Source of the DNA: Parvibaculum sp.
GTDB taxonomy: Bacteria; Pseudomonadota; Alphaproteobacteria; Parvibaculales; Parvibaculaceae
DNA length: 10,783 bases
Assembly (NCBI GenBank): GCA_014359855.1
Contig: JACIYQ010000212.1
Span: forward strand, 1-10,783
Direction of reading: 5' to 3'
Shown here: piece by piece, positions 1 through 6,656 of the stretch
How the letters are laid out: each line of letters starts with the position of its first letter
Numbering within the stretch: position 1 is the stretch's first letter
Notes under the pieces: model-generated
The model's database searches: none
Told to the model about the DNA's origin: nothing
What the model saw: only the letters and a program-made list of their open reading frames with translations
Program-made: the position numbers and the translations under genes

Positions 1-1872
1 AACATGTATGAGGCGAGCGTGAACGATTCGGAGAGCTTCTGGCGGCGCGAGGGGCTGCGGATCGACTGGATGAAGCCCTATACGAAGGTCAAGAACACGA
101 GCTTCGATCCGCATAACGTCTCGATCAAATGGTTCGAGGACGGGACGCTCAACGCGAGCGTGAACTGCGTCGACCGGCATCTGGAGGAGCGCGGCGACCA
201 GGTCGCGATCATCTGGGAAGGCGACGAGCCGGCGGATCACAAGTCGATCACCTACAGGGAACTTCACGGGGAAGTCTGCCGCTTCGCCAATGTGCTGAAA
301 GCCCAAGGCGTGAAGAAGGGCGACCGCGTCACGATCTACATGCCGATGATCCCGGAAGCGGCCTATGCCATGCTCGCCTGCACGCGCATCGGCGCGATCC
401 ATTCCGTCGTCTTCGGCGGCTTCTCGCCGGACAGCCTTGCCGGCCGCATCGCCGACTGCGCGTCGAACTGCGTCATCACCGCGGATGAAGGCGTGCGCGG
501 CGGACGCAAGATTCCGCTGAAAGCCAATACCGACGAGGCGCTGAAGAAATGCCCCGGCGTCACGAGCGTCATCGTCGTGAAACATACCGGCGGCGATGTC
601 GCCATGGAGAAGGGCCGCGACGTCTGGTACGGCGAGGAAGCGGCGAAGGTTGGCGCGACATGCGCGCCCGAAGAGATGGGCGCGGAAGACCCGCTCTTTA
701 TTCTGTATACGTCGGGTTCGACCGGCAAGCCCAAGGGCGTGCTGCACACGACCGGCGGCTACATGGTCTATGCGTCGATGACGCACCAGTATGTCTTCGA
801 CTACCAGGACGGCGACATCTACTGGTGCACGGCCGATGTGGGCTGGGTGACGGGCCACAGCTACATCGTCTATGGGCCGCTCGCAAACGGCGCGACCACG
901 CTGATGTTCGAAGGCGTGCCGAATTATCCCGACGCCTCGCGCTGCTGGCAGGTGATCGACAAGCATGACGTCAACATCTTCTACACCGCGCCGACCGCGC
1001 TCCGCGCGCTGATGCGCGAAGGCGATGCGCCGGTGAAGAAGACGAGCCGCAAGTCGCTGCGCCTGCTGGGCTCGGTCGGCGAACCGATCAATCCCGAAGC
1101 CTGGCTCTGGTATCACCGCGTGGTGGGCGACGGGCGCTGCCCGATCGTCGATACATGGTGGCAGACGGAGACGGGCGGCATATTGATTTCGCCGCTGCCC
1201 GGCGCGACGGCCTTGAAGCCCGGTTCGGCGACCAGGCCCTTCTTCGGCGTGAAGCCCGTGGTGGTCGACACCGAAGGCAATGTGCTGGAAGGCGCGACGA
1301 CCGGCAATCTGTGCATCGACGATTCATGGCCGGGCCAGATGCGCACCGTCTATGGCGATCACCAGCGTTTCGTCGAAACCTATTTCATCCAGTATCCCGG
1401 CCGCTACTTCACCGGCGACGGCTGCCGCCGCGACGAGGACGGCTATTACTGGATCACGGGCCGCGTGGACGATGTGCTGAACGTGTCGGGCCATCGCATG
1501 GGCACGGCGGAAGTCGAAAGCGCGCTCGTCGCACATCCGAAAGTGGCCGAAGCCGCCGTCGTCGGCTATCCGCACGACATCAAGGGCCAGGGCATCTACG
1601 CCTATGTGACGCTGAATGCAGGCGAGGAACCGTCGGAAGAACTGCGCAAGGAACTCGTGGCCTGGGTCCGGAAGGAAATCGGCCCCATCGCCTCGCCGGA
1701 CCTGATCCAGTTTTCGCCGGGCCTGCCGAAAACGCGCTCCGGCAAGATCATGCGGCGCATCTTGCGCAAGATCGCGGAGGACGATTTCTCCAATCTCGGC
1801 GACACCTCGACGCTCGCCGATCCCGGCGTGGTCGACGACCTCGTGCATAACCGGCAGAACAAGGCGGGGTAG
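1..1872 (+). CDS. acs: Acetyl-CoA synthetase (5' end outside window)
   Basis: AMP-forming acetate-CoA ligase: it activates acetate with ATP to acetyl-AMP and then transfers it to CoA, in the cytoplasm. The protein is very close to the E. coli Acs family along its whole length. Counting from the Met at nucleotide 4, the adenylate P-loop YTSGSTGKPKG is at about 235-245, followed by the Acs-typical DIYWCTADVGWVTGHSY and WWQTETGG. The hinge region WITGRVDDVLNVSGHR and the C-terminal PKTRSGKIMRR come later. Lys581 in that last motif is the residue equivalent to the acetylation-controlled Lys609 of E. coli. The reading frame is open through nucleotide 1, and the Met at nucleotide 4 aligns with about residue 27 of E. 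coli Acs. The true start therefore lies upstream and about 25-28 residues are missing. Stop is TAG at 1870-1872. The gene is intact within the window. Confidence 0.96.
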   Translation, partial: NMYEASVNDSESFWRREGLRIDWMKPYTKVKNTSFDPHNVSIKWFEDGTLNASVNCVDRHLEERGDQVAIIWEGDEPADHKSITYRELHGEVCRFANVLKAQGVKKGDRVTIYMPMIPEAAYAMLACTRIGAIHSVVFGGFSPDSLAGRIADCASNCVITADEGVRGGRKIPLKANTDEALKKCPGVTSVIVVKHTGGDVAMEKGRDVWYGEEAAKVGATCAPEEMGAEDPLFILYTSGSTGKPKGVLHTTGGYMVYASMTHQYVFDYQDGDIYWCTADVGWVTGHSYIVYGPLANGATTLMFEGVPNYPDASRCWQVIDKHDVNIFYTAPTALRALMREGDAPVKKTSRKSLRLLGSVGEPINPEAWLWYHRVVGDGRCPIVDTWWQTETGGILISPLPGATALKPGSATRPFFGVKPVVVDTEGNVLEGATTGNLCIDDSWPGQMRTVYGDHQRFVETYFIQYPGRYFTGDGCRRDEDGYYWITGRVDDVLNVSGHRMGTAEVESALVAHPKVAEAAVVGYPHDIKGQGIYAYVTLNAGEEPSEELRKELVAWVRKEIGPIASPDLIQFSPGLPKTRSGKIMRRILRKIAEDDFSNLGDTSTLADPGVVDDLVHNRQNKAG

Positions 1873-1882
1873 CATATATAGT

Positions 1883-1910
1883 GAATAGAGGGCACTTTAA
1901 CCCCCTATTC
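1883..1910 (+). terminator. Hairpin after acs, possible terminator
   Basis: GAATAGAGGG (1883-1892) pairs with CCCCCTATTC (1901-1910), nine of ten pairs, around an 8-nt loop. It begins 10 nt after the acs stop. There is no T-run after it, so it is either a weak intrinsic terminator or a 3'-end stabilising hairpin. Confidence 0.45.
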
Positions 1911-2016
1911 TGTTGACCTGTCGACGATATGGCGATTTGCCGACAGATGAGACGGATATGTTGACGCCTCGGACATATTGTCCGAACATGTCGATGAATT
2001 CTGGATTTATCGACAT
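1911..2016 (+). promoter_or_regulatory. Array of TGTCGA-like inverted half-sites before fic
   Basis: About 105 bases upstream of the fic ATG hold eight related heptamers. They are TGTTGAC (1911), TGTCGAC (1919), CCGACAG (1940), TGTTGAC (1959), TCGGACA (1969), TGTCCGA (1979), TGTCGAT (1989) and ATCGACA (2009). TCGGACA-TAT-TGTCCGA at 1969-1985 is a perfect inverted repeat with 7-bp arms. ATGTCGAT (1988-1995) and ATCGACAT (2009-2016) form a second perfect inverted repeat with 8-bp arms, 13 bp apart, ending at the base before the ATG. A possible -35 TTGACG sits at 1961-1966 with a poor -10 (GAACAT, 1984-1989), which would place the first palindrome in the spacer. The layout suggests a repressor operator, plausibly bound by the winged helix of the Fic protein itself; that binding is inference. 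Confidence 0.55.
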
Positions 2017-3183
2017 ATGAAAAACTGGCACCCAGATAAGCCCTACAATGATCTCGCCCTCCTTCCTCCCAAGGCCGAGGTTGAGACGAAGGAAGTGCTC
2101 AAGGCATGCGTGCGGGCACGTGCCGCGCTGGCAGAATTGAAGCAGGCGGCCGAACTCATCCCCAATCAGGCCATTCTCATCAATACAATTCCAACACTGG
2201 AAGCCCAGGCGAGCTCGGAAATCGAGAACATCATCACGACAACCGACAGGCTGTTTCGCTATTCCGAGGCAAGTCATGAAGCGCAGGCCGACCCCCCCAC
2301 GCGCGAAGCCCTGCGTTATCGGCGCGCGCTCCGGACCGGATATATGAGGATTCGGGAACGCCCACTCTCCACAGCCACCGCGCTCGACATCTGCAGCACG
2401 ATAAAAAATGTCCAGATGGAGATTCGAAAAGTTCCCGGGACGGCCCTCCGGAACGACTCAACCGGCAAGATTATCTATACACCACCCGTCGGCGAGCCAA
2501 AGCTGCGGGAGCTTCTCGCCAACTGGGAACGCTTTATTCACGACGAAGAGGATGGCCTCGATCCCCTCGTTCGCATGGCGGTCATGCATTACCAGTTCGA
2601 AGCCATCCATCCGTTTACGGACGGAAATGGACGCACCGGCCGCATTCTGAACGTCTTGTATCTCATCGAAAAGGAGCTGCTCGATCTGCCGGTACTATAC
2701 CTGAGCCGGCATATCATCCGTAACAAGATCGACTACTACAGGCTGCTTCAGGAAGTCACGACGAAAGGAAACTGGACCGACTGGCTGATATATATACTGA
2801 ACGGTGTCGCCGAGACCTCCTCCTGGACCACATCGAAAATCCGGGCAATACGGCATCTGAAGCAAATCGCCACTGACTACATAAAAAAGGCGGAACCCCA
2901 GATTTACTCGCACGAACTCATCGAACAAATATTCGAGCAGCCCTATTGCCGCATCTCGAACATTGTCGATGCAGGGTTGGCCAAACGCCAAACGGCTTCG
3001 ACCTATCTCAGAAGATTGGCGGATATAGGCGTGCTATTTGAAGCCAAGGTCGGGCGGGAGAAGCTCTTTGTCCATCCGGCACTGCACGCACTCCTTACGT
3101 CGGAAAGCAACGAAGTCGAGCCCTACACGCCTCCTCCGGAACTCGACGTCGATCTGAGCAGATTGTTACGCACCAAAAGTTGA
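2017..3183 (+). CDS. Fic family protein (class II, with C-terminal winged helix)
   Basis: 388-residue Fic enzyme; this family moves AMP (or another nucleotide part) from a nucleotide onto hydroxyl side chains of target proteins. The complete active-site motif HPFTDGNGRTGR is at residues 198-209, with catalytic His198. An N-terminal inhibitory motif of the [S/T]xxxE[G/N] type is present as S66-S-E-I-E70-N71, which marks the self-inhibited class II. The N-terminus (WHPDKPYNDLALLPP) is the usual Fic_N domain, and about 295-352 read as a winged helix-turn-helix. I chose ATG 2017 because family similarity begins there and the inverted repeats end at it; an in-frame TTG at 1978 would add 13 residues and fall inside a palindrome. 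No clear Shine-Dalgarno precedes either start. No separate antitoxin gene adjoins it. Base use is more AT-rich than in acs, suggesting acquisition. Target is unknown. Confidence 0.93.
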   Translation: MKNWHPDKPYNDLALLPPKAEVETKEVLKACVRARAALAELKQAAELIPNQAILINTIPTLEAQASSEIENIITTTDRLFRYSEASHEAQADPPTREALRYRRALRTGYMRIRERPLSTATALDICSTIKNVQMEIRKVPGTALRNDSTGKIIYTPPVGEPKLRELLANWERFIHDEEDGLDPLVRMAVMHYQFEAIHPFTDGNGRTGRILNVLYLIEKELLDLPVLYLSRHIIRNKIDYYRLLQEVTTKGNWTDWLIYILNGVAETSSWTTSKIRAIRHLKQIATDYIKKAEPQIYSHELIEQIFEQPYCRISNIVDAGLAKRQTASTYLRRLADIGVLFEAKVGREKLFVHPALHALLTSESNEVEPYTPPPELDVDLSRLLRTKS

Positions 3184-3238
3184 GCCTCTTGCACCTCTCC
3201 GCGCGCGTCCCTACCTGACCATCTTCGCAATTTGAGTC

Positions 3239-3247
3239 AGGGGAGGG
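3239..3247 (+). promoter_or_regulatory. Shine-Dalgarno of the MBL-fold remnant
   Basis: AGGGGAGGG lies 6 bases before the ATG at 3254 and fixes that start. A weak inverted repeat, CCTGAC (3214-3219) with GTCAGG (3236-3241), overlaps its first bases. Confidence 0.7.
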
Positions 3248-3253
3248 ACAATC

Positions 3254-3844
3254 ATGGCGGACTGGCAGATCGGCGACGTGGCGATCACGCGCGTGGTGGA
3301 GGTCGAGGTGGCGCTGCCGGGCGGCGGCGCGGGCTCGATGGTGGAGAAAGCCTATCCGGACGCCGTGAAGGAGATCGGCTGGCTGCGTCCGCATTTCGCA
3401 ACCGACGAAGGACATATCCGCGTCGCGATCCAGGCGCTACTGATCGAACCCCCCAAGCACCGCATCGTGGTCGATACCTGCGTCGGCAACGACAAGGAAC
3501 GCGGCAATCCCTTCTTCAACAAGCTGCAGACGCAATTCCTGAAGGATTTCGAGAAGACGGGCTGGACGCGCAGCGTGGACATCGTTCTCTGCACGTATCT
3601 CCATGTCGATCATGTCGGCTGGAACACCATGCTCGAGGGCGGCAAATGGGTGCCGACCTTTCCGAAAGCGCGCTACCTGATCGGCAAGCGCGAATGGGAG
3701 CATTGGGAGAACGAGAACGATCCCGATAACGCGCCATGCCTTCCTCGCCGAAATGGCGGACGGGCCGGCCCTCGTCATCGGCACGCATTTCGCGACGCCG
3801 GCCATGTGAAGCGCGACGGCGAGGGCTACAGGCTCGAGGTTTGA
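3254..3844 (+). pseudogene. Metallo-beta-lactamase-fold hydrolase, internally deleted
   Basis: Remnant of an MBL-fold metallohydrolase of the kind carrying HLHVDHVGWN; intact members run roughly 280-300 residues, this frame has 196. Residues 1 to about 160 read as a normal N-terminal part. Three defects are visible. The first metal ligand of HxHxDH is Tyr115 (codon TAT) instead of His, giving TYLHVDH. After NENDPDNA the reading frame makes no sense, but the next frame over (about 3735-3803) gives HAFLAEMADGPALVIGTHF, a normal C-terminal stretch. Near 3795-3800 the frame shifts back, so the last residues GHVKRDGEGYRLEV are again in the original frame. Roughly 90-100 residues, with the later metal ligands (the HTPGH and D...H regions), are gone. 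An inactive protein could still be made. Native substrate cannot be told. It ends 2 bp from the stop of the convergent nuclease gene. Confidence 0.85.
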
Positions 3845-3846
3845 AG

Positions 3847-4284
3847 CTAGCCCTCCGCGCCGCACCAGCCCGAACGCGCGCCGCCCGCATAGGCGCGGAC
3901 ATAGCCCCCCTCGACCAGCGCGGTGGCGACGTCGTCATGCGCGCCGGTCGTGACGCGGGCAAGCACGCGGCCGCCATATTTGTCGATTTCGATATCGGCC
4001 AGCATGACCGGCCCCTCGCCGACGAGACGGAGAAGGGCTTCGCGCGCGGCCCGCGCCCGCGCCTTTTCCGCCGCGCATTTGCCCCGCAGCTCCGGTGCAT
4101 CGACACCCGCAAGACGGACATGCGTCTCGACCGTCTGGCCGAGCCAGATGCGGGCCCGCGCGACCAGCGTGTCGCCGTCGACGACGCGCAGGACTTCCGC
4201 CTCGACGGGCCCCGCGAGCCGCTCGACGGCATGGACGGGGAGCAGACTGGAAAGAAGCACCAGAATGACGATCGGGATACGCAT
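3847..4284 (-). CDS. Secreted thermonuclease (SNase)-like protein
   Basis: 145-residue nuclease of the staphylococcal nuclease fold, expected to cut single- or double-stranded nucleic acid with Ca2+. Residues 1-19 form a signal peptide (hydrophobic IVILVLLSSLLP, likely cleaved after VHA), so it should act in the periplasm or outside. The metal-site motif VVDGDTL is at 34-40. VRLAGVDAPEL (56-66) carries the equivalents of catalytic Arg35 (R57), Asp40 (D62) and Glu43 (E65). KYGGRVLA (102-109) supplies the second catalytic arginine (R106). Cys70 and Cys141 are placed as in other alphaproteobacterial members and may form a disulfide bond. All key residues are present, so the gene looks functional. 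No strong ribosome-binding site is seen before ATG 4284. It stands alone, convergent with the MBL remnant. Biological role (nutrient scavenging, DNA clean-up) is unknown. Confidence 0.9.
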   Translation of the reverse strand: MRIPIVILVLLSSLLPVHAVERLAGPVEAEVLRVVDGDTLVARARIWLGQTVETHVRLAGVDAPELRGKCAAEKARARAAREALLRLVGEGPVMLADIEIDKYGGRVLARVTTGAHDDVATALVEGGYVRAYAGGARSGWCGAEG

Positions 4285-4344
4285 GACTGAACCGGAATTG
4301 AGGAATTTATTCCTTTGAACGAAAGGGTTTTATTCCTCTATTTT
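4285..4344 (-). promoter_or_regulatory. AT-rich upstream region of the nuclease gene with repeated motif
   Basis: This short AT-rich stretch contains the palindrome AGGAAT-TT-ATTCCT (4301-4314). The 9-mer TTTATTCCT occurs twice, at 4306-4314 and 4329-4337, on a 23-bp period. It probably holds the promoter of the minus-strand nuclease gene and may be an operator, but I cannot identify convincing -35/-10 boxes. Confidence 0.35.
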
Positions 4345-4379
4345 CCGCTCCGCAAGCCCCAACCCTCACCGGCGGGTGC
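4345..4379. repeat. Direct repeat, left copy
   Basis: 31 bases (4345-4375, starting CCGCTCCGCAAGCCCC) are identical to 5266-5296. After one mismatch, three more bases match. The copy can fold weakly (CCGC-T-CCGC against GCGG-GT-GCGG). It lies just beyond the 3' end of the ATPase remnant. Confidence 0.9.
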
Positions 4380-4400
4380 GGCAAGGCTAAATGGAACCTG

Positions 4401-5155
4401 CTAATTCGCAGCCCGAAGCCATCGATCGAAGTCGTTCATATCGACGCAAATGTACCCCTCGCCGGTCAGCACCTTTCTTTGCTGCTCATCGAACACCGGC
4501 GAGTAGAGCGCTCTTTCGACCGTCCAGTCGGAATACTTCTTCCCCAACTCTGTCTTTTTGAAACGCGTTATATGTTCGTTGAATTTGTACAGGGAAGCGG
4601 AGTCATGCTTGTTCGATGAACGCTTGCACGAACCGACCCGAATTATCCTGTCGATTTCATTTACCGCCACGACGTCGATTTCGATGTCCGTACCATCCGG
4701 CTTGTTCCAGTATCCCCGCACAAGCCTCTCGAGTCCCCGGCACGTGCATCGTCAACCTGAAGCTGAAGATATGACAGGAACGACGCCAACGCCTTGCGAT
4801 GAAAATACTGGAACTCATCTATGGCCGTTACAAAGTTCGTGCGCCACAGGGCGCGCAGCAAACCGGCGATATCGGAAAAGTCGCCGCACGTTCTGCGGGC
4901 GAGATCCTGATCGAGCAGAATGTCTTCGACGGCGTCCTCGAAGACCTGGATGACCCCTCTTTCGTCGCTATCCGGAATTTGCACATAGAGCGCCCTGAGG
5001 GATTGGCCTTTTCTGCGGAGTGCCTCCTGAATGAGGGACGTTTTTCCAATTCTCCGCCGCCCGGAAATCGCGCAGAAAAAGAACTGATCCCGGTCGAGGA
5101 GTGTTTGCACCTCGGCAAGCTCTGTCCGGCGACCGTAAAATCCCCAACTAGCCAT
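4401..5155 (-). pseudogene. AAA-type ATPase / DUF234 protein, internally deleted
   Basis: Remnant of the bacterial 'archaeal ATPase' family, in which an N-terminal P-loop ATPase is followed by a winged helix and a C-terminal DUF234 nuclease-like domain, usually about 450-500 residues in all. From ATG 5155 the first frame reads a good ATPase start: FYGRRTEL, Walker A SGRRRIGKTS (31-40) and Walker B FVTAIDEFQYF (108-118). At about residue 138 (near nucleotide 4740) it loses similarity. In the next frame, CRGLERLVRGYWNKPDGTDIEIDVVAVNE and a conserved CKRSSN give the DUF234 end down to TAG at 4401. About 200 middle residues, including ATPase sensor regions and the winged helix, are missing and the two halves are out of frame. 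The start has a good Shine-Dalgarno (AGGGAA, complement of 5160-5165). More AT-rich than the core genes. Original role is unknown; such genes are widespread and often mobile. Confidence 0.85.
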
Positions 5156-5164
5156 CTTCTTCCC

Positions 5165-5186
5165 TAACGTAAAAAATCTTACGTTA
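5165..5186 (-). promoter_or_regulatory. Perfect inverted repeat upstream of the ATPase remnant
   Basis: TAACGTAA (5165-5172) and TTACGTTA (5179-5186) are perfect 8-bp arms around a 6-bp spacer. They start right beside the Shine-Dalgarno of the minus-strand ATPase gene. The surrounding 5160-5222 is strongly AT-rich, unlike its neighbours, and likely contains the promoter. On the minus strand a TTGATA sits just upstream of the repeat, but no good -10 follows. The repeat could be an operator or a leader hairpin. Confidence 0.5.
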
Positions 5187-5265
5187 TCAAAAATAACACA
5201 ATTTCTTATTTAAAATCAATGCCTTGTGGATGCGTTAACCAGCCGGGTGCTCGTCTCGGGCTTCG

Positions 5266-5300
5266 CCGCTCCGCAAGCCCCAACCCTCACCGGCGGATGC
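5266..5300. repeat. Direct repeat, right copy
   Basis: Second copy of the 31-bp repeat at 4345-4375; both copies are on the same strand, 921 bp apart start to start. Within this copy CCAACCC (5280-5286) faces GGGTTGG (5328-5334), and the loop between them contains the 12-bp palindrome CATTTCGAAATG (5311-5322). This stretch lies downstream of the minus-strand DUF1674 gene, so it may also act as its 3' hairpin. The region 5223-5390 contains no gene that I can support. Confidence 0.9.
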
Positions 5301-5390
5301 CCTCTCGCGCCATTTCGAAATGAAAAGGGGTTGGCATGGAGCGCGCTCGCACCTTCCGGTCCGGGCCCGGTCGCGGCGAAAGAGCGGCGA

Positions 5391-5609
5391 TCAGAAATCG
5401 CTGACGATGCCCTTCACTTCCCAGTCGCCATAGCGCGTGGGCTCGGCGCCGCCGCGCCCGGCGATTTCGCGCGGAGGGGCAGGCTCAGCATCCGCGAGGC
5501 GCCGGCGCTCCTCGGCCTCGGCAAGCGCGCGTTTCGCAGCAGGCGAGAGCACCTTGCGGGGCGCAGGCCCGCTTTCGCCGCCGCCCTGCTGCTGTTCCTC
5601 GTCGGCCAT
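5391..5609 (-). CDS. DUF1674 protein, SDHAF4-like succinate dehydrogenase assembly factor
   Basis: Small 72-residue protein. The C-terminal signature PTRYGDWEVKGIVSDF (57-72) is the conserved end of the DUF1674/SDHAF4 family. The mitochondrial member binds the flavin-loaded SdhA subunit and protects it until the complex is assembled; the same job in bacteria is inferred. The first half is charged, rich in Glu, Gln, Arg and Ala, and probably disordered. I chose ATG 5609 (MADEEQQQ) rather than an upstream in-frame Met because family members are about this short and the upstream residues look like untranslated sequence; a modest AAGGCGGG precedes it. It diverges from htpX over 124 bp, an arrangement I recall as common in alphaproteobacteria. 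Stop TGA at 5391-5393. Confidence 0.9.
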   Translation of the reverse strand: MADEEQQQGGGESGPAPRKVLSPAAKRALAEAEERRRLADAEPAPPREIAGRGGAEPTRYGDWEVKGIVSDF

Positions 5610-5624
5610 GAGAGACCCGCCTTT

Positions 5625-5653
5625 CTTGAACCGGACACGATCAGGATACATAT
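5625..5653 (+). promoter_or_regulatory. Candidate heat-shock (RpoH-type) promoter of htpX
   Basis: CTTGAA at 5625-5630 matches the -35 consensus of RpoH promoters. TACATAT at 5647-5653, 16 bp further, resembles the -10 form CCCATnT at four of six defined positions. A sigma-70 reading (TTGAAC with TATAAA at 5651) has an over-long 19-bp spacer. HtpX is a known heat-shock gene in E. coli, which makes the first reading sensible. A hairpin, GGTGGA-CCCT-TCCACC (5664-5679), would lie at the start of the leader. Confidence 0.35.
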
Positions 5654-5733
5654 AAAGCCGCGAGGTGGACCCTTCCACCCCGGAAGCGGCCGCCCGAAAG
5701 CAAAGCAAACCGGAGAGGTTAAAGACGCCACCG

Positions 5734-6600
5734 ATGAACACGATCAGAACCTTCATGCTTCTCGCGGCGATGACCGCGCTTTTCATGGGGCTCGGCTATC
5801 TGATCGGCGGCGCGGGCGGCGCGGCGATCGCTTTTCTCGCCGCCGCGGCCATGAACCTCTTCGCCTGGTGGAATTCCGACAAGATGGTGCTGCGCATGTA
5901 CAAGGCGCGGCGCGTGGACGAAACGGTTGCGCCCAATTACGTGCGCATCGTCAAGGAACTCGCGCGGCGCGCGAACATGCCGATGCCCGCGACCTACATC
6001 ATCGACACCCCGCAGCCCAACGCCTTCGCGACGGGGCGCAATCCCGAGCATGCCGCCGTCGCCGCGACGACCGGCCTCATCGCCATGCTCACGCCGGAAG
6101 AACTCGCCGGCGTGATGGCGCATGAGCTTGCCCATATCAGGAACCGCGATACGCTGACCATGACCGTAACGGCGACGATTGCCGGCGCGATCTCGATGCT
6201 GGCGAATTTCGCGTTCTTCTTCGGCGGCAATCGCGACAACGGCCCCGGTATCGCCGGCACGCTGGCGCTTGCCATTCTCGCGCCCATGGCCGCCGCGCTG
6301 GTGCAGATGGCGATCAGCCGCACACGCGAATATTCGGCCGACGCGGGCGGCGCGGAAATTTCCGGCAACCCGCTCTGGCTCGCCTCCGCGCTGGAGAGGA
6401 TGGACGCCGCCGCCCGCCGCGCGCCGAACGAGGCGGCGGAGGCAAATCCCGCCACCGCGCATATGTTCATCGTCAATCCGCTGAACGGACGTGGCCGCGA
6501 CAATCTCTTCTCGACCCATCCCGCGACGGAGAACCGCATCTCGGCGCTGCGGCAGCTCGCACAGACCATGGGTGAGGCGGCGCGCCGCCCCTGGGGCTGA
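5734..6600 (+). CDS. htpX: Membrane zinc metalloprotease HtpX
   Basis: 288-residue M48 family protease that cuts misfolded membrane proteins, working beside FtsH. Two N-terminal membrane segments (about 5-21 and 24-41) are followed by the family block MNLFAWWNSDKMVLRMY. The zinc motif HELAH is at 130-134 (VMAHELAHIRNRDT), with the third ligand probably Glu199 in REYSAD. Two more hydrophobic segments lie at about 145-165 and 172-192. The C-terminal LFSTHPATENRISALRQLA is typical. I chose ATG 5734 (MNTIRTF) because family members begin there; an in-frame upstream start would add 23 residues with no similarity. GGAGAGG at 5711-5717 is a rather distant Shine-Dalgarno. Length and all catalytic residues are normal. 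rsmB follows after 56 bp on the same strand. Confidence 0.96.
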   Translation: MNTIRTFMLLAAMTALFMGLGYLIGGAGGAAIAFLAAAAMNLFAWWNSDKMVLRMYKARRVDETVAPNYVRIVKELARRANMPMPATYIIDTPQPNAFATGRNPEHAAVAATTGLIAMLTPEELAGVMAHELAHIRNRDTLTMTVTATIAGAISMLANFAFFFGGNRDNGPGIAGTLALAILAPMAAALVQMAISRTREYSADAGGAEISGNPLWLASALERMDAAARRAPNEAAEANPATAHMFIVNPLNGRGRDNLFSTHPATENRISALRQLAQTMGEAARRPWG

Positions 6601-6656
6601 ATTATCGCGCGTCAACCGCTTTGCGCGGCGGCCGCGACTATGCTCTAAAGCCGCGC

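Noticed and set aside
1978..2016. TTG start extending the Fic protein by 13 residues
   Set aside because: The codon lies inside a perfect palindrome, has no Shine-Dalgarno, and family similarity starts at the ATG at 2017.
1911..2016. CRISPR-like or iteron array from the repeated TGTCGA motifs
   Set aside because: The units are short, unevenly spaced and in alternating orientation; they fit an operator region, not a CRISPR array, and no replication gene is nearby.
3736..4290. Plus-strand open frame covering the nuclease gene
   Set aside because: It is antisense to an intact SNase-like gene with signal peptide and all catalytic residues, and its translation is low-complexity.
5361..5370. Palindrome CCGGGCCCGG downstream of the DUF1674 gene as a terminator
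   Set aside because: A self-complementary 10-mer without loop or T-run is common by chance in GC-rich DNA, so it is not called.
5226..6125. Plus-strand open frame of 299 codons across the DUF1674 gene and htpX
   Set aside because: It mixes antisense DUF1674 sequence with an out-of-frame htpX translation and has no domain.
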